Origin: Cryobacterium sp. Y82
Lineage (GTDB): Bacteria > Actinomycetota > Actinomycetes > Actinomycetales > Microbacteriaceae
DNA length: 64,000 bases
Reading direction: 5' to 3'
Assembly: GCF_002929495.1 (NCBI RefSeq)
Contig: NZ_PJJJ01000035.1
Location: forward strand, 124,270-188,269
Below, one piece after another: positions 41,497 through 50,412 of the stretch. The position numbers and the translations under genes were made by a program. Each line of letters starts with the position of its first letter. Position 1 is the stretch's first letter. Below the pieces are notes generated by a model. The model worked only from the letters and a program-made list of their open reading frames with translations. It was not told the origin of the DNA and searched no databases.

Positions 41497-41526
41497 AGTC
41501 TAGCCACCCGAAGCGACGAGGAGCAA
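41497..41526 (-). promoter_or_regulatory. Candidate rpsA promoter
   Basis: On the minus strand TTGCTC (41521-41526) and TAGACT (41497-41502) are separated by 18 bases, a plausible housekeeping sigma promoter. It implies an rpsA leader of about 130 bases. Confidence 0.4.
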
Positions 41527-41565
41527 CTCGATGTCCAACGCGGGTGCCCTGCCGCCGCAAAGCGG

Positions 41566-44232
41566 CTACGGGACGACCATGATCTGCCCGGCGGCGCCGC
41601 GTTCAGCATCTGTCATGGCGTGCGTCACGAAGGGATAGGTGCCAGCTTCGGGGAAGCGCAGCTCCACAAACCCGCCCTGCGCCGGCGCGAGCCCGAGCGT
41701 CTGACTGCCGCCGGTGCCGGTGCTGCCGCCGTTACGCAGCAAATACTCGCCTTCCGCGTAGACCGTGTCGAACTGGCCGCCGACGATGTGGAAGGAACTC
41801 GCCAGGTTGGGTCCGGCGTCGAGTACCCAGAAGCGGATGCGCTCCCCCACTTTTGCGCGGAGCGGCTGCTCCTGGTATTGGTTCGCGTAGCCGTTAAAGA
41901 CGACGAGGTCGGGGACGGCTGCGGCGATTTTGTCGGAATCGGCAATGCCGCCCTGCGGCCCGAGGTAGAACTCAGATTGCACGAGCAGGTATTCCCGATC
42001 GACCGGGTCGAGCCCGGCGGGATCGATGACGACCGCCCCAAACATGCCGTTGGCGATGTGCAGCGACATCGGCATCGTGGAGCAGTGGTACAGCCAGACA
42101 CCCGACCGCGTGGCGGTGAAGGAATACTCGAGGGTTTCGCCCGGCTCTATCGTGCGCATGGGACCGTCGGGGGCCAGCGCGCCGGCGTGGAAGTCGAGGG
42201 AGTGACCGGTCGTGGCCTGATTGACCAGGGTGATCGTGAAGGTGTCCCCGACTTTTCCGCGCAGGGTCGGGCCGGGCGCTGTGCCGTTAAACGGCCAGAG
42301 GGTCTGGGTTACCCCTGGGGCGACCTCGACTTGGGTATCACCGACCCGGAAAGTGTAATCGTGGTGGGTTTCGGCGGACGCGGGCAGCAGGAAGGGGTCG
42401 CGCGCCTCGAATCCAGGCGAGGGCTCCGGCTGGGTTCCGAGGTCGTCGGCGGCGGATACTTCTAAACCCGTGGCATCGGAACCGGAGTGGTCGGCCGCAG
42501 CATCCGTTTCTGCGGAGCCGGTGACGATGATCTGCAGCACCATACCCATCTGGCGGTGGCCGGCGATGGAACACCAGCCTTCACTGCTGGCGGCCGTGAT
42601 TCCGGCGTCGATGATCACTGTCTCCCTGGGCGCGACACGGCCCGATGTCAAACCGCTCGCGAGGGTGAGGTCGTGCACGGCGGTGTCGCCGTTGGTGACG
42701 GTGAGTTCAAGCCGGTTGCCGGCGGGCACGGTCAGGCTCGAGGGCGCGAACCGCATGTCGAGCATGGTCACGGTCGCCTCGGTGACCTCGCCCGAGGCGC
42801 TGGCCACGGTGCCCTGAGCGGTGACCGATGCCGCACCCACCCCGGCCGTGACCGGGTCGAGGGCAACCCCCACGGTGACGGCCAGCACGAGTGCACCGAC
42901 CGCGCCGGCGGCCATCCCACTACGCGTGCGGCGCGAACGCGCCTCGCCGGCCGGCACCGCGGCGGAACCGGCGACCGGAGCGGACCCGGCGACCGGAGCG
43001 GACCCGGCGCGAGAGCGGATGCGCCCACCTGCCACGACCGCGCGCACCAACAGCACCAGAAAGCTCAGCATCACCCCGAACACCAACAGGGACAGTACGA
43101 CCTTGACCAGGCTCGGCACCGGCAGGAGGTACAGCACAATGCCGCCGTTCACGACGAGCAGGCGAAACAACGGCGCCCGGTTGAGTTCGACGGCGGCGGC
43201 CTTGCCGGCCTGCGGTCCGCCGCCGGAAACCATCGGAATCAGGTAGCTGAGGGCGCCGAGCAGCAGTTGCGCACTGAAGCCGGCCAGCAACGGAATCACC
43301 AGCCAGCCGAGGCGGGCTACGGCGTCGATCGGGGTCGCCGCGGTCGCTACCACGACGCCGAGCGCCGCAACACTGAACGCCAGCCAGGCCATCGAGGCGG
43401 CGAGGCTCCAGCCGGCGAAAGTCGTCGGCGGCGCGTGCCGGGCCTGCCGCACTGCCTCCCACACAACGGGTACGAGACCTAGAAGGTACAGCAGGGCGCC
43501 TGCACCGACACCGAGCGGCACTCCGGCCAGGCTGGCACCGGCGACCACCCCCACGCCTGCGGTGAGTAGGGGAAGGGCGGTACGGGCGGCGGCATCCGTT
43601 CCATCGCCAAGCCGGGTGCGCAGCACCGTGGGCCAGAGCAACAGGAGGGTTCCGACCGCGGTCAGGCCGATCCAGCCGAGCACGTTGAGAGCGATATGCG
43701 CCAGGTAGAGGCGAGCGTGCAGGTCGGCGCCCGTCCCCGGGTTCGCCATCCAGATGCCGAGGCACACACCACCCAAGAGGCTCACAGCGGCTGCGACGTA
43801 GAAGCGCACGAGCGAGCCGAAGCGGGTGGGTTTCGTCCGGCGGAGCTCACGGCCCAGTAGCGCCGTATGCAGCACCGCAACCGCGCCGACCAGCACGCCC
43901 CCCGCGAGCACCACAACGAACAGGTTCACGATCATGCCGATTATCACGAGAATGGCCCCGAGCGTGTGCCCGACCAGGCGAATGATCAGCGACCGGCGCC
44001 CGCCCAGTGGATGCCGCCGCACCAGAGTGTCGGCGAAGTGCTGGCTCCAGATGATGATCGCAGTACTGACTGCGCCGAGCAGTAAAAGGTGCACCATGAG
44101 CCAGTCGGCGACCGGAATGTTTTGATGGGCCAGAACAACAACGCCGAGCACGGCGAGCCAGGCAGCGACAACGGCGTTCGTCTGCAGATACCAGGTGCGT
44201 CGGGCATACACCCGGGCCGTGACGGGACTCAT
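41566..44232 (-). CDS. Fused membrane / cupredoxin / copper nitrite reductase
   Basis: The 888-residue protein has three parts. Residues 1 to about 420 form roughly ten to twelve membrane helices with conserved His. A linker and another helix lead to a cupredoxin near 480-580, with ligands in VHDL and GWCSIAGHRQMGM. Residues about 620-888 are a two-domain NirK-type reductase: HSLDFH (type 1 His, catalytic Asp, type 2 His), LYHCSTMPMSLHIANGM (type 2 His, type 1 Cys, His, Met), catalytic His in FHIVGGQ and bridging His in FVTHAM. It should reduce nitrite to nitric oxide outside the membrane, fed by the fused domains. Other multicopper activity is possible. It overlaps the upstream NnrS-like gene by ATGA. 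Confidence 0.85.
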   Translation of the reverse strand: MSPVTARVYARRTWYLQTNAVVAAWLAVLGVVVLAHQNIPVADWLMVHLLLLGAVSTAIIIWSQHFADTLVRRHPLGGRRSLIIRLVGHTLGAILVIIGMIVNLFVVVLAGGVLVGAVAVLHTALLGRELRRTKPTRFGSLVRFYVAAAVSLLGGVCLGIWMANPGTGADLHARLYLAHIALNVLGWIGLTAVGTLLLLWPTVLRTRLGDGTDAAARTALPLLTAGVGVVAGASLAGVPLGVGAGALLYLLGLVPVVWEAVRQARHAPPTTFAGWSLAASMAWLAFSVAALGVVVATAATPIDAVARLGWLVIPLLAGFSAQLLLGALSYLIPMVSGGGPQAGKAAAVELNRAPLFRLLVVNGGIVLYLLPVPSLVKVVLSLLVFGVMLSFLVLLVRAVVAGGRIRSRAGSAPVAGSAPVAGSAAVPAGEARSRRTRSGMAAGAVGALVLAVTVGVALDPVTAGVGAASVTAQGTVASASGEVTEATVTMLDMRFAPSSLTVPAGNRLELTVTNGDTAVHDLTLASGLTSGRVAPRETVIIDAGITAASSEGWCSIAGHRQMGMVLQIIVTGSAETDAAADHSGSDATGLEVSAADDLGTQPEPSPGFEARDPFLLPASAETHHDYTFRVGDTQVEVAPGVTQTLWPFNGTAPGPTLRGKVGDTFTITLVNQATTGHSLDFHAGALAPDGPMRTIEPGETLEYSFTATRSGVWLYHCSTMPMSLHIANGMFGAVVIDPAGLDPVDREYLLVQSEFYLGPQGGIADSDKIAAAVPDLVVFNGYANQYQEQPLRAKVGERIRFWVLDAGPNLASSFHIVGGQFDTVYAEGEYLLRNGGSTGTGGSQTLGLAPAQGGFVELRFPEAGTYPFVTHAMTDAERGAAGQIMVVP

Positions 44233-45452
44233 GAACGGTCTCTCTGAACAGGTCGCGCTGGCTTGCCCTGGCGCACCGGGCCAAGGACCGCGGAGGCCCC
44301 AGCGATGACGATGAACAGCAGCAGGGCGGTGATGCTGAGTGATCCGCCAAGCTGGAGCAGGTGGGGTAAGTCGCGCGCATCACCGAACAACACGCGCAGC
44401 ACGAGCGAGGCGTGCAGCAGCACTACAGGCAGGTACATGATCGGCCGGTACGGTAGCGGACGGCGCAGCACGGCCGGCAGAATGACGGGCGCGTGCGCCA
44501 TGATCATCGACAGTGTGAACCCCAGCAGCACCGCGTGAATGACAGCGTCGTAGGTCGGGCCGCTTGTCGCGGCGTCGCCGACGAGCCAGATGACACCGGC
44601 GACGACCAGCCAGGCGTACCCGCTGAGCAAGCACGCTGCCATGTACCTCGGCAGCCCGACCGATCCCAGCGTGCGGCGCGCGACATCGTGCAGGAACAGC
44701 CAGGACACCACGCAGAGCAGAGCCAGGCCAAACAATGGATAGCCGAACGCGGGCACGCACAGGGCGAGCGAGACGCATCCGGTCAACGTCAGCGACGCCC
44801 AGAGCAGGGCACGCCCGGGATGGGTGCCGCGCAGGGACAACCGCGCAAGTTCGAGGCGTTCCCCGGCGATGGTAAGCACGAGGAAGGCGCTGAACGCCGG
44901 TATCAGGTGGGCAACCGGAACGTTGGCGAGCCAGAGAATCGCCGCGACGAGCAGGTTGACACCGCCGAGGAACTGAATCGCAATGGCCGTCATCGCCTGA
45001 CGGCGCCAGATGCTGCGGTAGATCAGCAGCAGGCCGAGCGCGCCGACCGCGATTGCGGTGCGTCCGATCCAGATCGGCAGCGGCGCCAGCACGAGCAGGC
45101 TGCCAACGCCGAGCAAGGCCGGCGCAAAGAAGGCCCACCACATCTTGATCGCGACGGCCCGTTCGAGCACGATCAGGGTTCCGACAAAGCCAAAAACCAT
45201 GAGCGCGCCGTGCGATGCGGCCAGGCGGTCGGCGAGCGGCGGCACGTCGAAGCCGAGTAGGGCCGCCGCGGCATACAGCCCGAGCAGCAGCGACACCCCC
45301 GCCGGAGCCAGAAACAGAAGGCGGATGCCCGAACGATCAATCACGGCTCGGCGGGACTTTGGCCGGAGCTGGAATGGAGCGGGTGCAGTCGCTGTCTGTT
45401 CCGGTGCAGATACAGTGCCGGTGTCGAACGGGGACGACTCAGGGGGACGCAC
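44229..45452 (-). CDS. NnrS-like polytopic membrane protein
   Basis: The 407-residue protein has about twelve hydrophobic segments and a Pro/Ser-rich cytosolic N-terminus of about 40 residues. Conserved His occur in ASHGALMVFGF, HAVLLGFTLSMIMAHAPVILP and LLHASLVLRV, resembling NnrS-type heme/copper membrane proteins linked to nitric oxide stress and denitrification. Its end overlaps the start of the nitrite reductase fusion gene, so the two form one operon. The start (GTG at 45452) has a weak ribosome site and could be internal. Confidence 0.75.
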   Translation of the reverse strand: MRPPESSPFDTGTVSAPEQTATAPAPFQLRPKSRRAVIDRSGIRLLFLAPAGVSLLLGLYAAAALLGFDVPPLADRLAASHGALMVFGFVGTLIVLERAVAIKMWWAFFAPALLGVGSLLVLAPLPIWIGRTAIAVGALGLLLIYRSIWRRQAMTAIAIQFLGGVNLLVAAILWLANVPVAHLIPAFSAFLVLTIAGERLELARLSLRGTHPGRALLWASLTLTGCVSLALCVPAFGYPLFGLALLCVVSWLFLHDVARRTLGSVGLPRYMAACLLSGYAWLVVAGVIWLVGDAATSGPTYDAVIHAVLLGFTLSMIMAHAPVILPAVLRRPLPYRPIMYLPVVLLHASLVLRVLFGDARDLPHLLQLGGSLSITALLLFIVIAGASAVLGPVRQGKPARPVQRDRS

Positions 45453-45507
45453 CTGCCCAGTTTACCGAGCCGTATATGCTCGATGCGGACTGCGTCGCCC
45501 CTGGCGC

Positions 45508-47181
45508 TTATGCCAGCGCCGACCGCAGGGTGTCAAGACCAACGCCGCCGAGATCGAGGGCACGACGATGAAATTCCTTGACCCTGAACTTCGCTCCCTC
45601 GCGAGCGGCACACTCGTCGCGAAGCTGCTCCCAGATGCGCTGGCCGACCTTGTACGACGGCGCCTGGCCCGGCCAGCCGAGGTAGCGGTTCACCTCGAAC
45701 TTCACGAAACTCTCATTCATGTTGACGTTCTGACCGAGGAATTGGAAGGCATAGTCCGAAGTCCACGGGCCCGAACCGTCTGGCCGGGTCTTGCCGAGGT
45801 GCACGCCGATGTCAAGAACGACGCGAGCGGCGCGCATCCGCTGGCCGTCAAGCATGCCGAAACGGTCTGCCGGGTCGTCGAGGTAGCCGAGTTGTTCCAT
45901 CAGTCGTTCAGCGTAGAGCGCCCAGCCCTCGGCATGCCCGGAGGTGCCGGCCAGCTGGCGGCGCCAGGTGTTGAGCTTGGCCCGGTTATAGACGGCCTGG
46001 CCGATCTGCAGGTGGTGGCCGGGCACACCCTCGTGATAGACGGTGGTGAGCTCGCGCCAGGTGTCGAATTCGGTCACACCGACGGGTACTGACCACCACA
46101 TGCGTCCGGGCCTGGAGAAATCATCGGTGGGGCCGGTGTAGTAGATGCCGCCTTCCTGGGTGGGCGCGATCATGCACTCGATGGTCTTGATCTCGTCGGG
46201 AATGTCGAACTGGGTTTCGGCGAGGTCAGCGACGGCTTTGTCGCTGGTTTTCTGCATCCATTCCTGTAAGGCCTGCGTGCCGTGCAGTTTACGTTTCGGG
46301 TCAGTGTCGAGGTAGGCGATGGCTTCGAGTACGCCCGCGCCTGGTTTGATCTGGTCGGCGATCTTTTCTTGCTCTTCCACCATGCGAGCGAGTTCTTCGA
46401 TGCCCCATTCGTAGGTTTCGTCGAGATCCACCGTCGCGCCCAAGAAACGACGAGAGGCGAGGTTGTACAGATCCCGACCGATTGCGTCGTTTTCGGTGGC
46501 TTTGCCCTCAAGTTCTGTGCTGAAGAAGGTGGCCAGTTTGTCGTAGGCGGTCGCGGAGAGGCGTGCGCCCACACCGAGGTCCGTGACCAGGGATGCTGGC
46601 AGTGTGCCCTCGGCCGCAGTTGCGTTCGCGGTGAACTCGGCGAAGAACCCGTCGCTGGCAGCGTGGCGCTTCGCCTGGGCGAGCACCTCCCGCACCTGCC
46701 GGCGAGCCGGCGTCACGCCGCGTTCGATGCCGAGGCGAAGGGTGTCGATATAGCCGTCGATGGCTGCGGGCAGGTTGCCGAGCCTCGACGAAATGTTGGC
46801 CCAGTCGTCAACGGTCTTGGTCGGCATAAGGTCGAAGATCTCGCGAATCTCCTGCGCCGGTGAGGCAATGACGTTGAGGTCGCGCAGCTGCAACTCGGCG
46901 TCGGCGCTTTCCACAGTGAGCGCCAACTCGCTGCGCAGGTCGGTCTGGGTGACTTCATCGACGCTGTCACCCGGGTGAGCGGCATCCAGCTGGGCAATGG
47001 TCTTCTTTGCCTCGGCGATGAATCGTTCGTGGCCGGCCGGGGAATAATCGCCGTAGCGACCGTCCCCCTCGGTGCGGCCGATGTAGGTACCCACCGTGGG
47101 GTCGAGGTCGACGAGGGTGTCCACCCACTCTTCAGCGATCTGGTCGATGGCCGTTGGCGTGCGCTGGATGTCGTGTGTCAT
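45508..47181 (-). CDS. DUF885 family protein, putative metallopeptidase
   Basis: The 557-residue protein belongs to the DUF885 family. It has the expected zinc-type motif in TVYHEGVPGHHLQIGQ, the upstream GGIYYTGPTDDFSRPGRMWW, and a later AEGWALYAERLMEQLGYL. No signal peptide is visible, so it should be cytosolic. The family is believed to be zinc peptidases, but substrates are not established. It lies between polA and the NnrS-like gene on the same strand. Confidence 0.88.
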   Translation of the reverse strand: MTHDIQRTPTAIDQIAEEWVDTLVDLDPTVGTYIGRTEGDGRYGDYSPAGHERFIAEAKKTIAQLDAAHPGDSVDEVTQTDLRSELALTVESADAELQLRDLNVIASPAQEIREIFDLMPTKTVDDWANISSRLGNLPAAIDGYIDTLRLGIERGVTPARRQVREVLAQAKRHAASDGFFAEFTANATAAEGTLPASLVTDLGVGARLSATAYDKLATFFSTELEGKATENDAIGRDLYNLASRRFLGATVDLDETYEWGIEELARMVEEQEKIADQIKPGAGVLEAIAYLDTDPKRKLHGTQALQEWMQKTSDKAVADLAETQFDIPDEIKTIECMIAPTQEGGIYYTGPTDDFSRPGRMWWSVPVGVTEFDTWRELTTVYHEGVPGHHLQIGQAVYNRAKLNTWRRQLAGTSGHAEGWALYAERLMEQLGYLDDPADRFGMLDGQRMRAARVVLDIGVHLGKTRPDGSGPWTSDYAFQFLGQNVNMNESFVKFEVNRYLGWPGQAPSYKVGQRIWEQLRDECAAREGAKFRVKEFHRRALDLGGVGLDTLRSALA

Positions 47182-47203
47182 GCCCCGAGCCTAGGACACG
47201 GGT

Positions 47204-47252
47204 GTTGCGTCTGGGCCCCCCAATTGGGGAAAGTGGCCGGTCAACCCGCAAC
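47204..47252 (-). terminator. Nested inverted repeats between polA and the DUF885 gene
   Basis: The perfect palindrome CCCCAATTGGGG (47218-47229) lies inside outer arms GTTGCG (47204-47209) and CGCAAC (47247-47252). It follows the polA stop and could end polA transcription. No U-run is present. Confidence 0.4.
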
Positions 47253-47255
47253 GAA

Positions 47256-49934
47256 CTAGTGGGCGGCTGCGTCCCAGTTGGGTCCGCGACCGACCTGCAC
47301 CGTCAGCGGAACGAGCAGGTCGGCGGCGGACTCCATGTTGTGGGTGACGACCTGGCGCAGGGCGTCCCACTCCCCCGGTGCGACGTCGAAAATCAACTCG
47401 TCGTGTACCTGGAGTAGCATGCGGGAATCCATCGACGCATCCGCCAGATCCGCGGCGATACCGTTCATGGCGATTTTCATGATGTCGGCCGCCGAACCCT
47501 GAATCGGAGCGTTGAGAGCCGCGCGTTCCGCGTTGTCGCGCAGCACTCGTTTCGGGCTGGCCAGATCAGGGAACGGCCGGCGCCGCCCGTAGATGGTCTC
47601 GGTGTAGCCGTCAACCTTGGCTTGCTCGACAACGTTACGCAGGTAGTCCCGCACCGCTCCGAACCGTTCGAAGTAGTCGGTCATGAGCTGCTTGGCTTCT
47701 TTGGTGTCGATGCGCAGCTGCCTGGACAGGCCGAAGGCACTCAGGCCGTAGGCGAGCCCGTAGCTCATCGCCTTGACCTTGCTGCGCATCTCACCGGACA
47801 CATCGGCGGGGTCGACACCGAAAATGCGCGAACCGACGAAACGGTGCAGGTCTTCTCCGGCGTTGAAGGCTTCGATCAGCCCCGCGTCCTCGGAGAGATG
47901 CGCCATGATGCGCATCTCGATCTGCGAATAGTCCGCAGTGAGCAGGCTTTCGCTACCGACGCCGGCTTGGAAAGCGGCACGGATGCGCCGACCCTCCTCG
48001 GTGCGCACGGGGATGTTCTGCAGGTTGGGATCGTTCGAGGAGATCCGGCCGGTCGTGGTGCCGATCTGCACGTACGTCGTGTGGATGCGGCCGGTCGTGT
48101 CGATGGCCTTGTCGAGGGTTTCGACGATCTGGCGCAGCTTGGTAGCGTCGCGATGCTTTAGCAGCAGATCGAGGAACGGATGCGGGTTGCTCGCCTGAAG
48201 GTCGGCCAGGGCGCCGGCATCCGTTGAAAAACCAGTCTTGTTGGCGCGCGTCTTCGGCATCTGAAGCTGCTCGAACAGCACGTCTTGCAGTTGCTTGGGT
48301 GAACCGAGGTTGACCTCGCGCCCGATCTCGGCGTAGGCCGCCGCGGCGAGACTCGCCGTGCTGACGCCGAGCTCGGCTGATAGTTCGGCGAGTTGCTCGT
48401 GTGAGACGCTGACGCCGGCGAGTTCCATGTCGGCCAGGGCCAGCAGGGTCGGCAGCTCGATCTCCAGCAGCAGTTTGAGAGAGCCGGGATCGAGCGCGGT
48501 TTCGACGGCGGCGAACACCCGCAGGGTATACCAGGCGTGGGCGGGGGCGCCAGCCTGCTGGGTCTCGTCGGGCACGAGCTGGTTGGGATCGGCCACCGGC
48601 AGCACTTCGTCGAGGTACCGTGACACAAGGTCGGCCAGGGACTTGTCCGGACCGCCCGGGCGGACAAGCCAGGCGCCGACCAGCGTGTCGAAGGCCAGGC
48701 CGGCGAAAGCCAGGCCGCTTTTGCTCAGGGCCTTCACCTGGTGTTTGGCGTCGTTCATGATCTTCAGGGCATCGCTCGCCAGCCAGGCTTCGAGCGGGGC
48801 GTAGTCTTTGCGACCCTGCTGCCACGGCAGGTTGATGGTTTCGGTCGGGGTGGCCAGGCCGAAACCGATCGCCTTGCCGTCCTGCACCTCGACGGTGAGT
48901 CCGAGTCCCGCCGGGTGGGCCGCCGTTGCCCGGTCGAGCCAGGACTGCAGCTCCTCGTCCAGCAGGTCCTGCGCGACAGGCGACTGCACCGCTGGAAGCT
49001 CGTCGATGGCGGCAACGAGAGCGGAGCCTTCCGCCGCCGGGTCTTCACCGGCAAGCTTGAGCACCCGGTCGAGTAGCGTCTTAAACTCGAGGCGAGTGAA
49101 GATGTCGCGCACGGCATCCGTGTCCATGGCCCCGCGTTCCAGGGCGGCAACAGCCACGGGCAGCTCCAGGTCGGTGACCAGGCGGTTGAGACGGCGGTTG
49201 CGAATCGCGTTCTCTTTCTGCTCGCGCAGGTTGTTGCCAACGACGCCCTTGATCTCGTCGGCGTGTTCGAGGATGCCGTCGAGGCTGCCGTAGAGGCCGA
49301 GCCACTTGACGGCCGTCTTCTCGCCAACCTTACTGATGCCGATGAGATTGTCACTGGTTTCGCCGACGAGTGCGGCGATGTCGGGATACTGCTCCGGTTC
49401 GATGCCGTAGCGCTCGCGCACCCGGGCCGGGTCGTAGCGGGTGAGCGCCGACACGCCCTGACTGGAGGGGTAGAGCAGGGTGACGGTCTCGTTGACGAGC
49501 TGGATCGCATCCCGGTCGCCGGAGACGACCAGTACGTTGTAGCCGGCGTCGGTACCCTGCACCGACAGGGTCGCCAGAATATCGTCGGCCTCGAAGTCTT
49601 CCTTGGTGATGGTCGTGATGTTCATCGCGGCGAGGGCTTCCTGCAGCAGCGGAATCTGGCCGAGGAACTCCGTGGGCGTCGCATTACGCGTGCCCTTGTA
49701 CTCGGGGTATTCCCTGGTGCGAAAGGACGCGCGCGAAATGTCGAAGGCGACGGCGAGGTGGGTCGGCTTCTCGTTGCGCAGCAGGCTGAGCAGCATCGAC
49801 AGAAAGCCGTGGATGGCGTTCGTATGCTGCCCGGCACGGGTCTGGAAGCTGTCCACTGGCAGGGCGAAGAACGCCCGGAATGCCAGGGAGTGGCCGTCGA
49901 TGATCATCAGGGTAGGCTTTTCGGAGTCCAACAC
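47256..49934 (-). CDS. polA: DNA polymerase I
   Basis: The 892-residue protein has an N-terminal 5'-3' exonuclease (LMIIDGHSLAFRAFFAL, DFEADDILATL, VVSGDRDAIQLV) and a C-terminal family A polymerase (LLTADYSQIEMRIMAHL, with VHDELIFDV). The middle 3'-5' exonuclease domain is degenerate: the DxE, KxD and final Asp positions read TVE, KHQ and no Asp, so proofreading should be absent, as in several actinobacterial Pol I enzymes. GGGGAG precedes the GTG start. It functions in repair and Okazaki fragment processing. Confidence 0.97.
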   Translation of the reverse strand: MLDSEKPTLMIIDGHSLAFRAFFALPVDSFQTRAGQHTNAIHGFLSMLLSLLRNEKPTHLAVAFDISRASFRTREYPEYKGTRNATPTEFLGQIPLLQEALAAMNITTITKEDFEADDILATLSVQGTDAGYNVLVVSGDRDAIQLVNETVTLLYPSSQGVSALTRYDPARVRERYGIEPEQYPDIAALVGETSDNLIGISKVGEKTAVKWLGLYGSLDGILEHADEIKGVVGNNLREQKENAIRNRRLNRLVTDLELPVAVAALERGAMDTDAVRDIFTRLEFKTLLDRVLKLAGEDPAAEGSALVAAIDELPAVQSPVAQDLLDEELQSWLDRATAAHPAGLGLTVEVQDGKAIGFGLATPTETINLPWQQGRKDYAPLEAWLASDALKIMNDAKHQVKALSKSGLAFAGLAFDTLVGAWLVRPGGPDKSLADLVSRYLDEVLPVADPNQLVPDETQQAGAPAHAWYTLRVFAAVETALDPGSLKLLLEIELPTLLALADMELAGVSVSHEQLAELSAELGVSTASLAAAAYAEIGREVNLGSPKQLQDVLFEQLQMPKTRANKTGFSTDAGALADLQASNPHPFLDLLLKHRDATKLRQIVETLDKAIDTTGRIHTTYVQIGTTTGRISSNDPNLQNIPVRTEEGRRIRAAFQAGVGSESLLTADYSQIEMRIMAHLSEDAGLIEAFNAGEDLHRFVGSRIFGVDPADVSGEMRSKVKAMSYGLAYGLSAFGLSRQLRIDTKEAKQLMTDYFERFGAVRDYLRNVVEQAKVDGYTETIYGRRRPFPDLASPKRVLRDNAERAALNAPIQGSAADIMKIAMNGIAADLADASMDSRMLLQVHDELIFDVAPGEWDALRQVVTHNMESAADLLVPLTVQVGRGPNWDAAAH

Positions 49935-49986
49935 TCCCCTAGCCTACAAGTGTCTTCCCGCGTGGGCTTCCCGACCAAAGGTGATC

Positions 49987-50412
49987 ATGTTCAATACGAC
50001 TGACGACGCACTCGCCTGGGTTCAGCAGCGCGGCTGCGGGGATCTCGCCGACAAGATGGGGCTGGAGTTCACCGAGTTCACCATTGACCGGGCTGTGGCA
50101 CGGATGCCCGTGGCGGGCAACACGCAGCCGGCCATGCTCATGCACGGCGGCGCCTACGTCGTGCTCGGTGAGTCGCTCGGCTCGATGGCCGCGAACCTGC
50201 ATGCCGGACCGGGAAAACTCGCCGTCGGTATCGAAATCAACGCCTCGCACAATCGCTCGGCAACGTCCGGCTACGTCACGGGGGTGTGCACCCCGATTCA
50301 TCTTGGCCGCACGCTCACCACCCACGAGATCGTCGTCACCGATGATGCCGGCCGGCGCTGCTCGACGATTCGCATCACGAACATCATCAAAGACCTGCCG
50401 CCGTCAGCCTAG
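49987..50412 (+). CDS. PaaI-type hotdog thioesterase
   Basis: The 141-residue hotdog-fold protein shows MHGGAYVVLGESLGSMAAN, the active-site helix of the PaaI/YbgC-like thioesterases that hydrolyse aryl- or acyl-CoA. AAGGTG lies just before the ATG at 49987. It is divergent from polA and its last nine bases overlap the end of the opposite nuclease-helicase gene. The physiological CoA ester is not known. Confidence 0.88.
   Translation: MFNTTDDALAWVQQRGCGDLADKMGLEFTEFTIDRAVARMPVAGNTQPAMLMHGGAYVVLGESLGSMAANLHAGPGKLAVGIEINASHNRSATSGYVTGVCTPIHLGRTLTTHEIVVTDDAGRRCSTIRITNIIKDLPPSA

Noticed and set aside
39089-41503. Very long open frame antisense to the receiver gene and rpsA
   Set aside because: The opposite strand encodes clear S1 repeats and a receiver domain. 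The antisense frame stays open because of the GC-rich third-position bias.
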